The position numbers and the translations under genes are program-made. Positions 19,157 to 28,739 of a stretch of 64,000 bases of DNA are shown here, one piece after another (position 1 is the first letter of the stretch; every line of letters begins with the position of its first letter). This DNA comes from an uncultured Ruminiclostridium sp. (GTDB lineage Bacteria; Bacillota; Clostridia; Oscillospirales; Ruminococcaceae), in contig CANQXF010000002.1 of the NCBI GenBank assembly GCA_947627695.1, forward strand, positions 1-64,000, in the 5' to 3' direction. Below the pieces are notes generated by a model. That model had not been told where the DNA came from, ran no database searches, and worked only from the letters and a program-made list of their open reading frames with translations.

Positions 19157-19170
19157 TGTAATCGGTTACA
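19157..19170. promoter_or_regulatory. cre-type operator 3, 20-bp palindrome
   Basis: TGTAATCGGTTACA matches the cre consensus perfectly and sits inside a near-perfect 20-bp palindrome (19154-19173). It is about 115 bp upstream of the purE promoter and 290 bp upstream of the sugar-operon promoter. Confidence 0.65.
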
Positions 19171-19285
19171 TTTTGCCGTGTTTTCCCTTTTAGATTCTAC
19201 AGCCCCGTATAACCGCTGTCCGTGTGATTTTACGAGCCGTTTTGCATTTCGTTGTTTTCGCCGTAAAAATCTTTTCAAAAAAGAC

Positions 19286-19314
19286 TTGAATTTCCTCACG
19301 GAATTATGTATAAT
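19286..19314 (+). promoter_or_regulatory. Sigma-A promoter of the purine operon
   Basis: TTGAAT, 17-bp spacer, TATAAT. It would start a leader of about 180 nt before purE. Confidence 0.82.
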
Positions 19315-19353
19315 AATATTGTACTCAGCCGACGACTTGAAAGAGGTGCTTCA

Positions 19354-19419
19354 TATGCTGGGATATAACAGCAGTTTTTTCATAACAGAATGCGCAGCCG
19401 TAAGGGTTACGGCTTTATA
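19354..19419 (+). CDS. Possible leader peptide of the purine operon
   Basis: A 21-codon frame (MLGYNSSFFI, then TECAAVRVTAL) with an AAGAGGTG ribosome site 6 bases before its ATG. It lies wholly inside the purE leader, between the promoter and the intrinsic terminator. It has no run of a single regulatory codon. That it is translated is an inference from position and ribosome site. Confidence 0.45.
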
Positions 19420-19432
19420 AACGTACAATCAG

Positions 19433-19461
19433 ACTGATTTCCCCGTGGAAGTCAGTTTTTT
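19433..19461 (+). terminator. Intrinsic terminator in the purE leader (attenuator)
   Basis: Arms ACTGATTTCC and GGAAGTCAGT (one U-G pair) with a CCGT loop are followed by T5-6. It stands 38 bases upstream of the purE ATG and downstream of the operon promoter, so it must be read through for expression. The leader can also close a long-range TTGTAC (19319-19324)/GTACAA (19423-19428) pairing and a GCCGTAA/TTACGGC hairpin. Confidence 0.75.
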
Positions 19462-19498
19462 GTTTTTGATTTTGCAGAAAAAGGACGGTAAATGCAGA

Positions 19499-19984
19499 AT
19501 GAACGGAAAAAAAGTTGCAGTGATAATGGGAAGCGACAGCGACCTTCCCATAGTTGAAAAGGCGACGGGAATTTTAAAGGAATACGGCGTGCCTTACGAG
19601 ATGAGGATAATGTCTGCTCACCGCTGTCCCGCCAAGGTCGCGGAATTTTCAAAAAACGCCGCTGAAAACGGTTTTGGCGTTATCATCGCCGCTGCGGGAA
19701 TGGCGGCTCACCTTGCGGGAGCGATCGCCGCAAACACCACCCTCCCCGTTATCGGTATCCCCATAAAATCCACCTTAGAGGGAATGGACGCCCTGCTTGC
19801 CACCGTCCAGATGCCCTCCGGCATACCCGTTGCAACGGTGGGGATAAACAATTCCAAAAACGCCGCTTTGCTTGCGGTGCAGATACTTGCGCTGTCCGAC
19901 GAGGCTCTTGCCGCAAAATTAAAAGAGGAAAGAGTTAAAATGGAACAGGAAGTTGCCCAAAAGGACGCAAAGCTGAACGGTTGA
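19499..19984 (+). CDS. purE: N5-carboxyaminoimidazole ribonucleotide mutase
   Basis: A 161-aa cytosolic class-I PurE that converts N5-CAIR to CAIR in purine synthesis. It shows [17 protein letters not shown] and the [10 protein letters not shown] loop. The ATG at 19499 gives the usual N-terminus; AAGGACGG lies about 12 bases upstream, slightly far. No purK partner gene is in the window. It is the first structural gene of the pur operon, behind an attenuator-like terminator. Confidence 0.95.
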   Translation: MNGKKVAVIMGSDSDLPIVEKATGILKEYGVPYEMRIMSAHRCPAKVAEFSKNAAENGFGVIIAAAGMAAHLAGAIAANTTLPVIGIPIKSTLEGMDALLATVQMPSGIPVATVGINNSKNAALLAVQILALSDEALAAKLKEERVKMEQEVAQKDAKLNG

Positions 19985-20014
19985 AAACGGGTCTTTTTTC
20001 AATTTCCCGTAGTA

Positions 20015-20043
20015 TTGACCGACCACGGTATATCAGATAAAAT
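20015..20043 (+). promoter_or_regulatory. Possible internal promoter before purC
   Basis: TTGACC, 17-bp spacer, TAAAAT in the 96-bp purE-purC gap. It could uncouple purC onward from the purE leader. Confidence 0.6.
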
Positions 20044-20080
20044 AGTTATATAAAATTATCATCACAGGAGGAACAAAACA

Positions 20081-20794
20081 ATGGCACTTGAAAAGAAGGA
20101 ACAACTTTACGAAGGAAAGGCAAAGAAGGTTTTCGCCACCGAGGACCCCGATCTTGTGATCGTGTCCTACAAGGACGACGCCACCGCCTTCAACGGCGAG
20201 AAGAAAGGCACTATCAGAGGCAAGGGCGTTGTGAACAACCGTATGACCAACTATATGTTCAAACTGCTGGAGCAGCAGGGCGTTCCCACTCACTTTGTTG
20301 AGGAGCTGAACGACCGTGAAACTCTGGTAAAGAAGGTGGAGATAGTCCCCCTTGAGGTGATCGTCCGCAACGTAGCCGCCGGCAGCTTTTCCAAAAAGCT
20401 GGGGATCGAGGAGGGAACTCCCCTGAAACGCCCCACCCTTGAGTTCAGCTACAAATGCGACGAGCTGGGCGACCCGTTCATCAACGATTATTACGCTTTG
20501 GGACTTGGTCTTGCCACCGAGGAGGAAATAGCGGAGATAACCAGATATGCGTTTATGGTAAACGCCTTTATGCTGGGCTTTTTCAAGGAACACAACGTTG
20601 ACCTTATCGACTTTAAGATAGAATTCGGACGTTTCCACGGAAAAATTCTCCTTGCTGACGAAATTTCTCCCGACACCTGCCGTTTCTGGGACAGTACCAC
20701 TCATGACAAGCTGGACAAGGACCGTTTCCGCAGGGATATGGGCGGAGTTGAGGACGCTTACAGCGAGATGATGAGAAGAGTTTTCGGAGAATAA
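20081..20794 (+). CDS. purC: Phosphoribosylaminoimidazole-succinocarboxamide synthase
   Basis: A 237-aa SAICAR synthetase joining CAIR and aspartate with ATP. It begins with [20 protein letters not shown] and shows the KDDATAFN loop, the [15 protein letters not shown] segment, and [28 protein letters not shown], all family landmarks. ACAGGAGGAAC precedes the ATG. Confidence 0.97.
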   Translation: MALEKKEQLYEGKAKKVFATEDPDLVIVSYKDDATAFNGEKKGTIRGKGVVNNRMTNYMFKLLEQQGVPTHFVEELNDRETLVKKVEIVPLEVIVRNVAAGSFSKKLGIEEGTPLKRPTLEFSYKCDELGDPFINDYYALGLGLATEEEIAEITRYAFMVNAFMLGFFKEHNVDLIDFKIEFGRFHGKILLADEISPDTCRFWDSTTHDKLDKDRFRRDMGGVEDAYSEMMRRVFGE

Positions 20795-20872
20795 CTGAAA
20801 ACAGAGAAATATATATTATATATTTAAATAGGTATAGGAGATATTTCTCCGAAACGAAAGGAACACTGAAAG

Positions 20873-22297
20873 ATGTTTGACTCTATACACGAGGAGTGCG
20901 GGGTATTCGGCATTTATACCAAAGAGCCTTATGACGTTGCAAACTCTGTTTATTTCGGACTTTACGCCCTCCAGCACAGGGGACAGGAAAGCTGCGGCAT
21001 AGTTGTGAACGACCGCGGCGTGTTCAATTACCACAAGGGCATAGGACTGGTAAACGAGGTATTTGACGCCGAGCGACTTGAAAAGTTAGGGAAAGGCAGG
21101 ATAGCGATAGGACACGTCCGCTATTCCACCACGGGAAAGCCCACCCCTCACAACACACAGCCTCTTGTGGTCCGCCACGTCAAAGGACCTATGGCGATAG
21201 CTCACAACGGCAATCTTGTGAACGCCCAGGAGCTGAGGGAAAGCTACGAGCTGAAAGGCGGCATTTTCCACTCCACCAACGACAGCGAGGTCATCTCCTA
21301 CGCCGTCACCGAGGGACGTCTCACCGAGGGCTCTATCCAGAAAGCGCTGGAAAAGGCTATGTACAGGATAAAGGGCGCATATTCCCTTGTAATTATGTCC
21401 CCCCAGAAGTTAGTTGCGGCAAGGGACCCCCAGGGCTTCCGCCCACTGAGCCTTGGCAAGCTGCCCAATGACGCAGGATACGTTATTGCCAGCGAGACCT
21501 GCGCCTTTGACAGCGTTTCCGCCCAGTTCGTAAGGGACATTGAGCCCGGGGAAATAGTTGTGATAGACGACAACGGCGTTGAGAGTATAAAGACCCATTG
21601 CGGACAAAAAAGCGCAATGTGCGTGTTTGAGTACGTGTATATCGCCCGCCCAGACAGCGTTATCGAGGGCGCAGGCGTACACAGCGCAAGAGTCAGGGCA
21701 GGGCGTTTCCTTGCGCAGGAGCACCCCGTTGACGCAGACATAGTTGTGGGAGTTCCCGACAGCGGACTTGACGCCGCGCTGGGCTATTCAATGGAATCAG
21801 GAATACCCTACGGCGTGGGCTTTATCAAGAACCGCTATGTGGGAAGAACCTTCATTCAGCCTGCACAGGGTATGCGGGAAAGCTCAGTGAAGATAAAGCT
21901 GAATCCCATAGCCGACGTGGTAAAGGGAAAGCGCGTCGTGATGATAGACGACAGTATCGTCAGAGGCACTACCAGCGGCAGGATAGTCAATCTCCTCCGT
22001 GAGGCGGGAGCAAAAGAGGTACACGTCCGCATTTCCTCCCCGCCCTTTATCAACCCCTGCTTCTTTGGCGTTGACATCGACAGCAAGGACAAGCTGATAG
22101 CCTGCAAAAAGACGGTGGAGGAGATAAAGGAATCTATCCGCGCCGATTCTTTGGGCTATCTCAGCGTTGAAAATGTGTACAAGATAGCCGAGGGCGCAAG
22201 CTGCGGCTTCTGCACAGGCTGCTTCACAGGAAAATATCCTATAGAAGTCCCCGAAGAAATGCCAAAGGACAGATTTGAGGCTAAACTTACAGACTGA
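20873..22297 (+). CDS. purF: Amidophosphoribosyltransferase
   Basis: A 474-aa first enzyme of purine synthesis, moving glutamine ammonia onto PRPP. A short propeptide (residues 1-8) precedes the N-terminal nucleophile Cys9 in EECGVFGIY. The glutaminase domain has ALQHRGQESCG; the PRTase domain has the PRPP loop VVMIDDSIVRGTTSGRI. Cysteines in the MCVFEYVY and GFCTGCF segments match the 4Fe-4S ligands of the Bacillus-type enzyme, implying oxygen-sensitive regulation. AAAGGAAC precedes the ATG. Confidence 0.97.
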   Translation: MFDSIHEECGVFGIYTKEPYDVANSVYFGLYALQHRGQESCGIVVNDRGVFNYHKGIGLVNEVFDAERLEKLGKGRIAIGHVRYSTTGKPTPHNTQPLVVRHVKGPMAIAHNGNLVNAQELRESYELKGGIFHSTNDSEVISYAVTEGRLTEGSIQKALEKAMYRIKGAYSLVIMSPQKLVAARDPQGFRPLSLGKLPNDAGYVIASETCAFDSVSAQFVRDIEPGEIVVIDDNGVESIKTHCGQKSAMCVFEYVYIARPDSVIEGAGVHSARVRAGRFLAQEHPVDADIVVGVPDSGLDAALGYSMESGIPYGVGFIKNRYVGRTFIQPAQGMRESSVKIKLNPIADVVKGKRVVMIDDSIVRGTTSGRIVNLLREAGAKEVHVRISSPPFINPCFFGVDIDSKDKLIACKKTVEEIKESIRADSLGYLSVENVYKIAEGASCGFCTGCFTGKYPIEVPEEMPKDRFEAKLTD

Positions 22298-22327
22298 CAG
22301 ATATACATAAGGAAAGGAAACAAAACG

Positions 22328-23365
22328 ATGAAAAACAGTTTTTCCGAAAGCTACAAGGCAGCGGGCGTTGACGTTACCGCAGGCTACGAGGGCGTAAAGC
22401 TGATGAAAAAGGACGTGGAGAGGACCTTTATTCCCGGCGTGCTTACGGGGATAGGCGGCTTCGGCGGACTTTTTCAGCCCGATCTCAGCGGCATAAAGGA
22501 GCCTGTTTTCGTTTCGGGAACAGACGGCGTTGGCACCAAGCTGAAACTGTCAATGCTCCTTGACAAGCACGACACCATAGGCATAGACGCCGTTGCGATG
22601 TGCGTCAACGACATAATCTGCTGCGGAGCAAAGCCGCTGTTTTTCCTTGATTACATAGCCTGCGGCAAAAATATCCCCGAAAAGATAGCCGCAATAGTAA
22701 AGGGCGTTGCAGACGGCTGCGTTCAGTCGGGCTGCGCTCTGATAGGCGGCGAGACCGCCGAGCACCCCGGCATGATGCCTGACGACGAGTACGATATCGC
22801 AGGCTTTGCGGTAGGCGTAGTCGATAAAAGCAAAATTATCGACAACACCAAAATGCGCGAGGGGGACGTTATAGTGGGACTTGCCTCCACAGGCGTACAC
22901 AGCAACGGCTTTTCCCTTGTGAGAAAGGTTTTTGACATCACGAAAAGGGAATCGCTGGAAAAAGTCCTCCCTGATGGCAGAACTTTAGGAGAAGCGCTTT
23001 TAACTCCCACACAGCTTTATGTAAAGCCCGTCCTTGACCTTATCTCCAAGGTGGAGGTAAAGGGTATCAGCCACATCACAGGCGGCGGCTTTTACGAGAA
23101 CGTTCCCCGTTCGATACCCGACGGCTTTATGGCAAGAGTGAATAAGAGCGCATTCCCAGTTCCCGACATTTTCAGATATTTGCAGGAAACAGGGAATATC
23201 CCCGAGCGCGATATGTATAACACCTTCAATATGGGCATAGGAATGACCTGTACGGTAGCTCCCGACAAGGCGGACGAAACGGTTCGCATACTGGAAGAAA
23301 ACGGCATAAAGGCATATTGCATAGGCGAGATAGTAAAAGGCGATGAGGGGATAGAGATAATATGA
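22328..23365 (+). CDS. purM: Phosphoribosylformylglycinamidine cyclo-ligase
   Basis: A 345-aa AIR synthetase that closes the imidazole ring of FGAM with ATP. Visible motifs: [63 protein letters not shown] and [17 protein letters not shown]. It shares ATGA with purN (4-base overlap). The preceding step, FGAM synthase (purL/purS/purQ), is not encoded in this operon. Confidence 0.97.
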   Translation: MKNSFSESYKAAGVDVTAGYEGVKLMKKDVERTFIPGVLTGIGGFGGLFQPDLSGIKEPVFVSGTDGVGTKLKLSMLLDKHDTIGIDAVAMCVNDIICCGAKPLFFLDYIACGKNIPEKIAAIVKGVADGCVQSGCALIGGETAEHPGMMPDDEYDIAGFAVGVVDKSKIIDNTKMREGDVIVGLASTGVHSNGFSLVRKVFDITKRESLEKVLPDGRTLGEALLTPTQLYVKPVLDLISKVEVKGISHITGGGFYENVPRSIPDGFMARVNKSAFPVPDIFRYLQETGNIPERDMYNTFNMGIGMTCTVAPDKADETVRILEENGIKAYCIGEIVKGDEGIEII

Positions 23366-23985
23366 ACATAGCGGTACTTGTATCAGGCGGCGGCACCAAT
23401 CTCCAGCAGCTTATAAACGCCCAGAAAGAGGATCGTCTGGGCGGCGGCAGGATAACCTGCGTCATCAGCTCCAAGCCCGACGTTTACGCCCTGCAAAGAG
23501 CAAAGGACAACGGCATAAAAACGGCGGTGCTGGAGCGAAAAAAATACCCCGACATCGCCTCTTACAGCCTTGCGATGAAGGAGCTGCTTGAGGCGGAAAA
23601 GGCGGAGCTTGTAGTATATGCGGGCTTTCTCACCATACTGGACGAAACGGTGTGCAGAGCCTTCCCCAACAGAATGATAAACGTCCACCCCGCACTTATC
23701 CCCTCTTTTTGCGGAAAGGGATTTTACGGGCTTAAGGTCCACGAAGCGGCTCTGCAAAAGGGCGTAAAGCTGACAGGCGCAACCGTTCACTTTGTGACGG
23801 AGGAATGTGACGGCGGACCTATAATCCTGCAAAAAGCGGTGGAAGTAAAGGACAACGATACCCCCGAAATACTGCAAAAGCGTGTTATGGAGCAGGCGGA
23901 GTGGATAATTCTTCCCGAAGCGGTAAGGCTTTTCTGCGAGGGTAAGATAACCGTCAGGGACGGAAAGACGATAATAAGCGAATGA
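23362..23985 (+). CDS. purN: Phosphoribosylglycinamide formyltransferase
   Basis: A 207-aa folate-dependent GAR transformylase. [14 protein letters not shown] binds the ribose phosphate, and the catalytic Asn-His-Asp triad appears as [11 protein letters not shown] and the later EECDGGPI. It overlaps purM by 4 bases and the following small gene by 4 bases, so translation is coupled through the junctions. Confidence 0.96.
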   Translation: MNIAVLVSGGGTNLQQLINAQKEDRLGGGRITCVISSKPDVYALQRAKDNGIKTAVLERKKYPDIASYSLAMKELLEAEKAELVVYAGFLTILDETVCRAFPNRMINVHPALIPSFCGKGFYGLKVHEAALQKGVKLTGATVHFVTEECDGGPIILQKAVEVKDNDTPEILQKRVMEQAEWIILPEAVRLFCEGKITVRDGKTIISE

Positions 23986-24232
23986 GGGAAATACTTTTGC
24001 AAAATATTCACAAAATCCACACCACGCCAATGGGTGCAGACAGAATAAGAAAAAATCTTCAGCTGCCAAACAATTTTGACGTTACAGAATACTGCAAAAG
24101 CATTATCTTAAATCCCGACGGTAATATTTATAAACAGGGGAAAACTTTTACTGCGAAGCCGAAAACGTGAGGCTTACAATAAATTCTTACAGATATACAA
24201 TAATCACAGCGCATAGAATTAAACAGTCATAG
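23982..24232 (+). pseudogene. DUF3781 gene split by a single-base frameshift
   Basis: The first frame (23982-24170) encodes [25 protein letters not shown]-like sequence to IYKQGKTF and then stops early. The reading resumes one frame away from about 24137 with NFYCEAENVRLTINSYRY and TIITAHRI, ending at 24232. Joined, the two halves give the complete layout of DUF3781 proteins (KKGKNFY followed by a VRLTINS strand). The shift falls in the G4-A4-C-T4 stretch at 24137-24149; one base appears missing. It overlaps purN by 4 bases. This is either a real recent mutation or a sequencing error in homopolymers; programmed frameshifting is less likely, as no canonical slippery heptamer is in frame. Confidence 0.75.
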
Positions 24233-24282
24233 AAGCGACACTTTCCGAGCTTGTGCAAAATGAAAACGGAGGAAATACGCCG

Positions 24283-25020
24283 TTGAACGAGGAAAAATTC
24301 ACGGGAAAGGCTGAGCTTTACAACAAAACCCGCCCGTCCTACCCATCTGAGCTTGTCCATTGGCTTTTTGAAAGAACAAATGACGTGGCGGCTGCCGACA
24401 TAGGCGCAGGCACAGGCATTTTCACAAAATGCCTTTCCGAAAAATTCACAAAGATAACAGCCGCGGAGCCGAACCCCGATATGCTCCGGATCTTGCGGAA
24501 AAACGCTCCGTTTGCCAAAATCGTGAATGCTCCCGCCGAAAATACGGGACTTGACAACAGCTCTTTCGGACTTGTTACAGCGGCGCAGGCGTTTCACTGG
24601 TTCGACAGGGACAAATTCAAGGAAGAATGTAAAAGGATACTGACAGACAACGGACAGCTTGCCATAATCTGGAACGTTCACGGGAAAAGCGGCTTCAGAA
24701 CCGAACGCGACAGGATATTTGAAAAATACTGCGGTATGAGCGACAGCACGAAGATATCAGCCTCAAAGGAAACCGACAGCAGCGAATTTTTGCGGGACGT
24801 GTATTTTTCCAAAATGGAATTTTGTCAGTGGGATAACCCCATGGATATGGACGAGGAGGGATTTATCGGTTACTCTCTTTCCCATTCATATTCAATAAAA
24901 AGCGACCACCCCGATTATAAAAATTTTGTTTTTGAACTCAGAAACGCATTTCACAAATTCAGTAAGAACGGCATTGTTCAAATGCCGCAGTATACCGTCT
25001 GCTACTTAGGAAAATTTTAG
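24283..25020 (+). CDS. Class I SAM-dependent methyltransferase
   Basis: A 245-aa methyltransferase of the UbiE/trans-aconitate type. It begins NEEKFTGKAELYNKTRPSYP; SAM motif I is ADIGAGTGIFTKCL, motif II has AAEPNPDML, and the VTAAQAFHWFD segment is typical of this group. The TTG at 24283 is chosen because a perfect GGAGGA lies 9 bases upstream; a GTG at 24253 would add 10 residues without a site. It sits inside the pur operon, but no purine role is known, and the methyl acceptor is unknown. Confidence 0.86.
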   Translation: MNEEKFTGKAELYNKTRPSYPSELVHWLFERTNDVAAADIGAGTGIFTKCLSEKFTKITAAEPNPDMLRILRKNAPFAKIVNAPAENTGLDNSSFGLVTAAQAFHWFDRDKFKEECKRILTDNGQLAIIWNVHGKSGFRTERDRIFEKYCGMSDSTKISASKETDSSEFLRDVYFSKMEFCQWDNPMDMDEEGFIGYSLSHSYSIKSDHPDYKNFVFELRNAFHKFSKNGIVQMPQYTVCYLGKF

Positions 25021-25031
25021 GAGGAATTGCT

Positions 25032-25748
25032 ATGATAAGAAAAACTATCGAGGAAGAACTCAGAAGTATGCCCTACCACGGCAGGGGAATAATCATCGGA
25101 AAGACCCCCGACGGGCTGAAGGCGGCTATCGCCTACTTCATTATGGGCAGGAGCGAAAACAGCCGCAACCGTGTTTTTGTGGAGCAGGGGGACGGTATCA
25201 GGACCGAGGCTTACGACCCCTCAAAGATGGTTGACCCTCATCTGATAATCTATTCTCCCGTGCGTGTTCTGGGCAACAAGACCATAGTTACCAACGGCGA
25301 CCAGACCGACACCATTTACGAGGGAATGGACAGACAGCTCACCTTTGAGCAGTCCCTGAGAGGACGTGAGTTTGAGGACGACGCTCCCAACTACACCCCA
25401 AGAATTTCTGGAATAGTACATCTTGACGGCGGAATTATGAACTACGCTATGAGCATTATCAAGAGCAGCGACGGGAATCCCGATTCCGTTCTGCGCTACA
25501 CCTACGCCTACAATTCACCAATAGCGGGCGAGGCAAGGTTTATCCACACATATTCCTCCGAAGGTAACCCTCTCCCGTCCTTTGAGGGCGAGCCTAAGCG
25601 CCTTGAGATACCCGACGTTGACCTTGACGGCTTTACTCAGCTTATCTGGGACAATCTCAACGAGGACAACAAAATTTCCCTTTTCACCCGCTATATAGAC
25701 ATTGAAACAGGAAAGACGCAGACAGAAATTATAAACAAAAATCTGTAA
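25032..25748 (+). CDS. purO: IMP cyclohydrolase (PurO type)
   Basis: A 238-aa enzyme of the archaeal-type IMP cyclohydrolase family, closing FAICAR to IMP. It shows the family start (YHGRGIIIGKTPDG), then AYFIMGRSENSRNRVF, and HTYSSEGNPLPSFEGEP near the C-terminal third. It sits directly before a stand-alone AICAR transformylase, so the two together replace the bifunctional PurH of most bacteria. GGAGGAATTGC precedes the ATG. Confidence 0.92.
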   Translation: MIRKTIEEELRSMPYHGRGIIIGKTPDGLKAAIAYFIMGRSENSRNRVFVEQGDGIRTEAYDPSKMVDPHLIIYSPVRVLGNKTIVTNGDQTDTIYEGMDRQLTFEQSLRGREFEDDAPNYTPRISGIVHLDGGIMNYAMSIIKSSDGNPDSVLRYTYAYNSPIAGEARFIHTYSSEGNPLPSFEGEPKRLEIPDVDLDGFTQLIWDNLNEDNKISLFTRYIDIETGKTQTEIINKNL

Positions 25749-25766
25749 AAGAAAGGAACGACTGAA

Positions 25767-26942
25767 ATGACAGAACTTGAACTCAAATACGGTTGCAACC
25801 CCAACCAGAAGCCTTCCAGGATATTTATGGAAAAGGGCGACTTGCCGATAACCGTGCTTAACGGCAAGCCGGGTTATATCAACTTTATGGACGCATTCAA
25901 CGGCTGGCAGCTTGTAAGCGAGCTGAAAAAAGCTACGGGGCTTCCCTCCGCCACCAGCTTCAAGCACGTTTCTCCCGCAGGCGCAGCGGTGGGACTTCCC
26001 CTTTCAGATACTCTTAAAAAGATATACTGGGTGGACGATCTGGGCGAGCTGACTCCCCTTGCAAGCGCTTACGCAAGAGCGAGAGGCGCAGACAGAATGA
26101 GCAGCTACGGCGACTTCATTTCCCTGTCCGACGTGTGCGACGTATGCACCGCAAAGATGATAAAGCGTGAAGTCTCCGACGGCATAATCGCTCCCGGTTA
26201 TGAGCCTGAGGCATTGGAGATACTGAGATCCAAGAAAAAGGGAAATTACGCCATAATCCAGATAGACGAGAACTACAAGCCCGACCCTATCGAGCATAAG
26301 CAGGTGTTCGGCATAACCTTTGAGCAGGGAAGAAACGAGCTGAAAATAGATGACGAGCTGTTTGCAAACATAGTTACCGAAAATAAAAATCTTCCCGAAA
26401 GCGCAAAGATAGACCTTGCAATTTCTCTCATAACCCTTAAATACACCCAGTCCAACTCCGTTGCTTACGCCTGCGGAGGTCAGGCTATCGGTATCGGCGC
26501 AGGTCAGCAGAGCCGTATCCACTGCACAAGACTTGCAGGCACCAAGGCGGACAACTGGTGGCTCAGACAGTCCCCGCAGGTAATGGGACTGCAATTCGTT
26601 GACGGTATCGGCAGACCCGACCGTGACAACGCTATCGACAACTACATCGGCGAGGACTTTATGGACGTGGTAGCCGACGGCGCATGGCAGAGGATATTCA
26701 AGGAACAGCCCAAAATATTCACAGCGGAGGAAAAGCGTGAGTGGCTGGACAAGCTCAGCGGCGTTTCCCTCGGCTCGGACGCATTCTTCCCCTTTGGCGA
26801 CAATATAGAAAGAGCTCACAGAAGCGGCGTTCTCTACGTTGCCGAGCCCGGCGGCTCTATCCGTGACGACAACGTTATCGAGACCTGCAATAAGTACAAT
26901 ATGGTAATGGCGTTCACGGGCATAAGACTGTTCCACCACTGA
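25767..26942 (+). CDS. Stand-alone AICAR transformylase
   Basis: A 391-aa phosphoribosylaminoimidazolecarboxamide formyltransferase corresponding to the PurH transformylase domain only. It begins [18 protein letters not shown] and contains [13 protein letters not shown], the catalytic Lys-His pair, [22 protein letters not shown] and [13 protein letters not shown]. The IMP cyclohydrolase half is absent and is supplied by purO immediately upstream. It overlaps the YjbR gene by one base (TGATG). The gene name purV has been used for this form, but I leave it unnamed. Confidence 0.93.
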   Translation: MTELELKYGCNPNQKPSRIFMEKGDLPITVLNGKPGYINFMDAFNGWQLVSELKKATGLPSATSFKHVSPAGAAVGLPLSDTLKKIYWVDDLGELTPLASAYARARGADRMSSYGDFISLSDVCDVCTAKMIKREVSDGIIAPGYEPEALEILRSKKKGNYAIIQIDENYKPDPIEHKQVFGITFEQGRNELKIDDELFANIVTENKNLPESAKIDLAISLITLKYTQSNSVAYACGGQAIGIGAGQQSRIHCTRLAGTKADNWWLRQSPQVMGLQFVDGIGRPDRDNAIDNYIGEDFMDVVADGAWQRIFKEQPKIFTAEEKREWLDKLSGVSLGSDAFFPFGDNIERAHRSGVLYVAEPGGSIRDDNVIETCNKYNMVMAFTGIRLFHH

Positions 26943-27316
26943 TGAAGATATCGAAATTTTATCCTCAGCTTGAGGAATATATAATGTCCCTTAAAGGCGT
27001 GGAAAAGGATTTCAAAGCCGAATGGGGCTGGACAAGGTTTATGCTGAGGGGAAAGATGTTCTGCGCTTTCTGCGGCGAGGACAGCGATTTCACGCTTATA
27101 ACCGTAAAAGGCGAGCCCGATTTCAATATCCACGTTCGTGATATGTACCCCGACGCAATAATTGAGGGATATTATATGAACAAGGTGCATTGGAACTCGA
27201 TATATCCCGATAAAGGCGTTCCATACGAACTGATACGGGATATGTGCGGCAGGGGATATGACCTTGTTTTACGTTCCTTGCCCAAAAAGACGCAGAAAGA
27301 GATAACAGGCGAATAA
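26942..27316 (+). CDS. MmcQ/YjbR family protein
   Basis: A 124-aa small protein with the double-wing CyaY-like fold of the YjbR family: GEPDFNIHVRDMYPDAIIEG, the conserved KVHWNSIYPDKGVPYELIRDM segment, and a C-terminal SLPKKTQKE. It is annotated in many genomes as DNA-binding, but this is not firmly established. It is translationally coupled to the AICAR transformylase gene through TGATG and ends 19 bases before purD. A role in purine synthesis is unproven. Confidence 0.82.
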   Translation: MKISKFYPQLEEYIMSLKGVEKDFKAEWGWTRFMLRGKMFCAFCGEDSDFTLITVKGEPDFNIHVRDMYPDAIIEGYYMNKVHWNSIYPDKGVPYELIRDMCGRGYDLVLRSLPKKTQKEITGE

Positions 27317-27335
27317 TCAAGAAAGGTATGATACT

Positions 27336-28610
27336 ATGGATATATTGGTAGTAGGCGGCGGCGGACGCGAACATGCGATACTCACCGCCCTGCGCCGTTC
27401 TCCCAAGGTAGGCAAGCTGTACGCCGCCCCCGGAAACGGCGGCATTTCCCGAATTGCGGAGTGCTTTCCCGTAAAAGCCACCGACGTTGACGGAATGGTG
27501 GAGCTTGCAAAAAAGCTCTCTCCCGATTACGTTTTCGTCGCTCCCGACGACCCACTGGTAATGGGAATGGTGGACAGACTGAACGAGGCAGGCTTTAAGA
27601 CCTTCGGGCCCAAAGCCAACGCCGCCATACTTGAGGGCAGCAAGGTATTTTCCAAGGCTCTTATGAAAAAGTACAAAATACCCACCGCCGAATACGAAAC
27701 GTTCACCGACGCTGAAAAGGCGATAGCTTACATAAGGGAGAAAAACAGCTTTCCCGCCGTTATCAAGTGTGACGGGCTTGCTTTGGGAAAAGGCGTTATA
27801 ATCGCTGAGGATATGGAGCAGGCTGAAAATGCCGTAAAATCTATGCTCCTTGACGGAAAATTCGGCAAAAGCGGTAGTGAGATAGTTATCGAGGAATATC
27901 TGACAGGTCCCGAGCTCACCGTTCTCGCTTTCACCGACGGCAAGACCGTAAAGCCTATGGTAAGCTCTATGGACCACAAGAGAGCTTATGACAACGACAA
28001 GGGACTGAACACAGGCGGAATGGGCACCATAGCGCCCAACCCGCTTTACACCCCCGACAAGCAGCAGGAGTGTATGGAAAACATCTTCCTCCCCACGATA
28101 AAGGCTATGCAGGCTGAGGGAAGACCATTCAAGGGCTGTTTGTACTTCGGACTTATGCTCACTCCGAATGGCGTTAAGGTGATAGAATACAACTGCCGTT
28201 TCGGCGACCCCGAAACGCAGGTAGTGCTCCCTCTCCTTGAAACCGACCTTGCGGAGATAATCGAGGCGATTTGGGAGGAAAGACTGGACGGACTTGACGT
28301 AAAGTGGAGCGACAAGTCCTGCGCCTGCGTCGTTATGGCAAGCGGCGGCTACCCCGAAAAATACGAAACGGGCAAGGAAATAAGCGGTCTTGACGAAAAC
28401 GGACAGACCTCCGCCGACGCATACGTTTACCACGCGGGAACCAAGCTGGAAAACGGAAAATTCCTGACATCGGGAGGAAGAGTCCTTGGCGTCACCTCGA
28501 CAGCCGATACTCTCCAAAACGCCCTTGATAAAGCCTACGCCGCAGTAAAGACCATTTCTTTCGACAAGGCGCATTACAGGACGGACATAGGCAAAAAAGC
28601 GCTTTGCTGA
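27336..28610 (+). CDS. purD: Phosphoribosylamine-glycine ligase
   Basis: A 424-aa ATP-grasp GAR synthetase. It starts MDILVVGGGGREHAI and has the YVFVAPDDPLVMGMVDRL and FGPKANAAILEGSKVFSKAL segments, the ATP-grasp loop YNCRFGDPETQVVLPLLETD, and the C-terminal CACVVMASGGYPEKYETG. It is the last gene of the operon. A weak GCCGT/ACGGC hairpin with T5 lies about 70 bases after the stop. Confidence 0.97.
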   Translation: MDILVVGGGGREHAILTALRRSPKVGKLYAAPGNGGISRIAECFPVKATDVDGMVELAKKLSPDYVFVAPDDPLVMGMVDRLNEAGFKTFGPKANAAILEGSKVFSKALMKKYKIPTAEYETFTDAEKAIAYIREKNSFPAVIKCDGLALGKGVIIAEDMEQAENAVKSMLLDGKFGKSGSEIVIEEYLTGPELTVLAFTDGKTVKPMVSSMDHKRAYDNDKGLNTGGMGTIAPNPLYTPDKQQECMENIFLPTIKAMQAEGRPFKGCLYFGLMLTPNGVKVIEYNCRFGDPETQVVLPLLETDLAEIIEAIWEERLDGLDVKWSDKSCACVVMASGGYPEKYETGKEISGLDENGQTSADAYVYHAGTKLENGKFLTSGGRVLGVTSTADTLQNALDKAYAAVKTISFDKAHYRTDIGKKALC

Positions 28611-28739
28611 CAGTTAAAAGTGCAAAGTGCAAAGTACACAGTAAGCGGTTATTTTAAAAAACCGATGTGAACTTTCGCCGTGCAAAGCGGATAACCTTAA
28701 CGGCTTTTTGTTGAAAATGCAAAAAATGTAAAAAAAGTA

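Noticed and set aside
19321-19461. Known purine-related riboswitch (guanine/adenine, ZTP, ykkC/PRPP)
   Set aside because: I could not find their conserved cores; left as an unclassified leader.
24137-24149. Programmed -1 frameshift in the DUF3781 gene
   Set aside because: No canonical X-XXY-YYZ heptamer is in frame and no clear downstream pseudoknot was seen; mutation or base error is simpler.
27123-28574. 483-codon minus frame opposite purD
   Set aside because: Antisense shadow of a well-matched purD.
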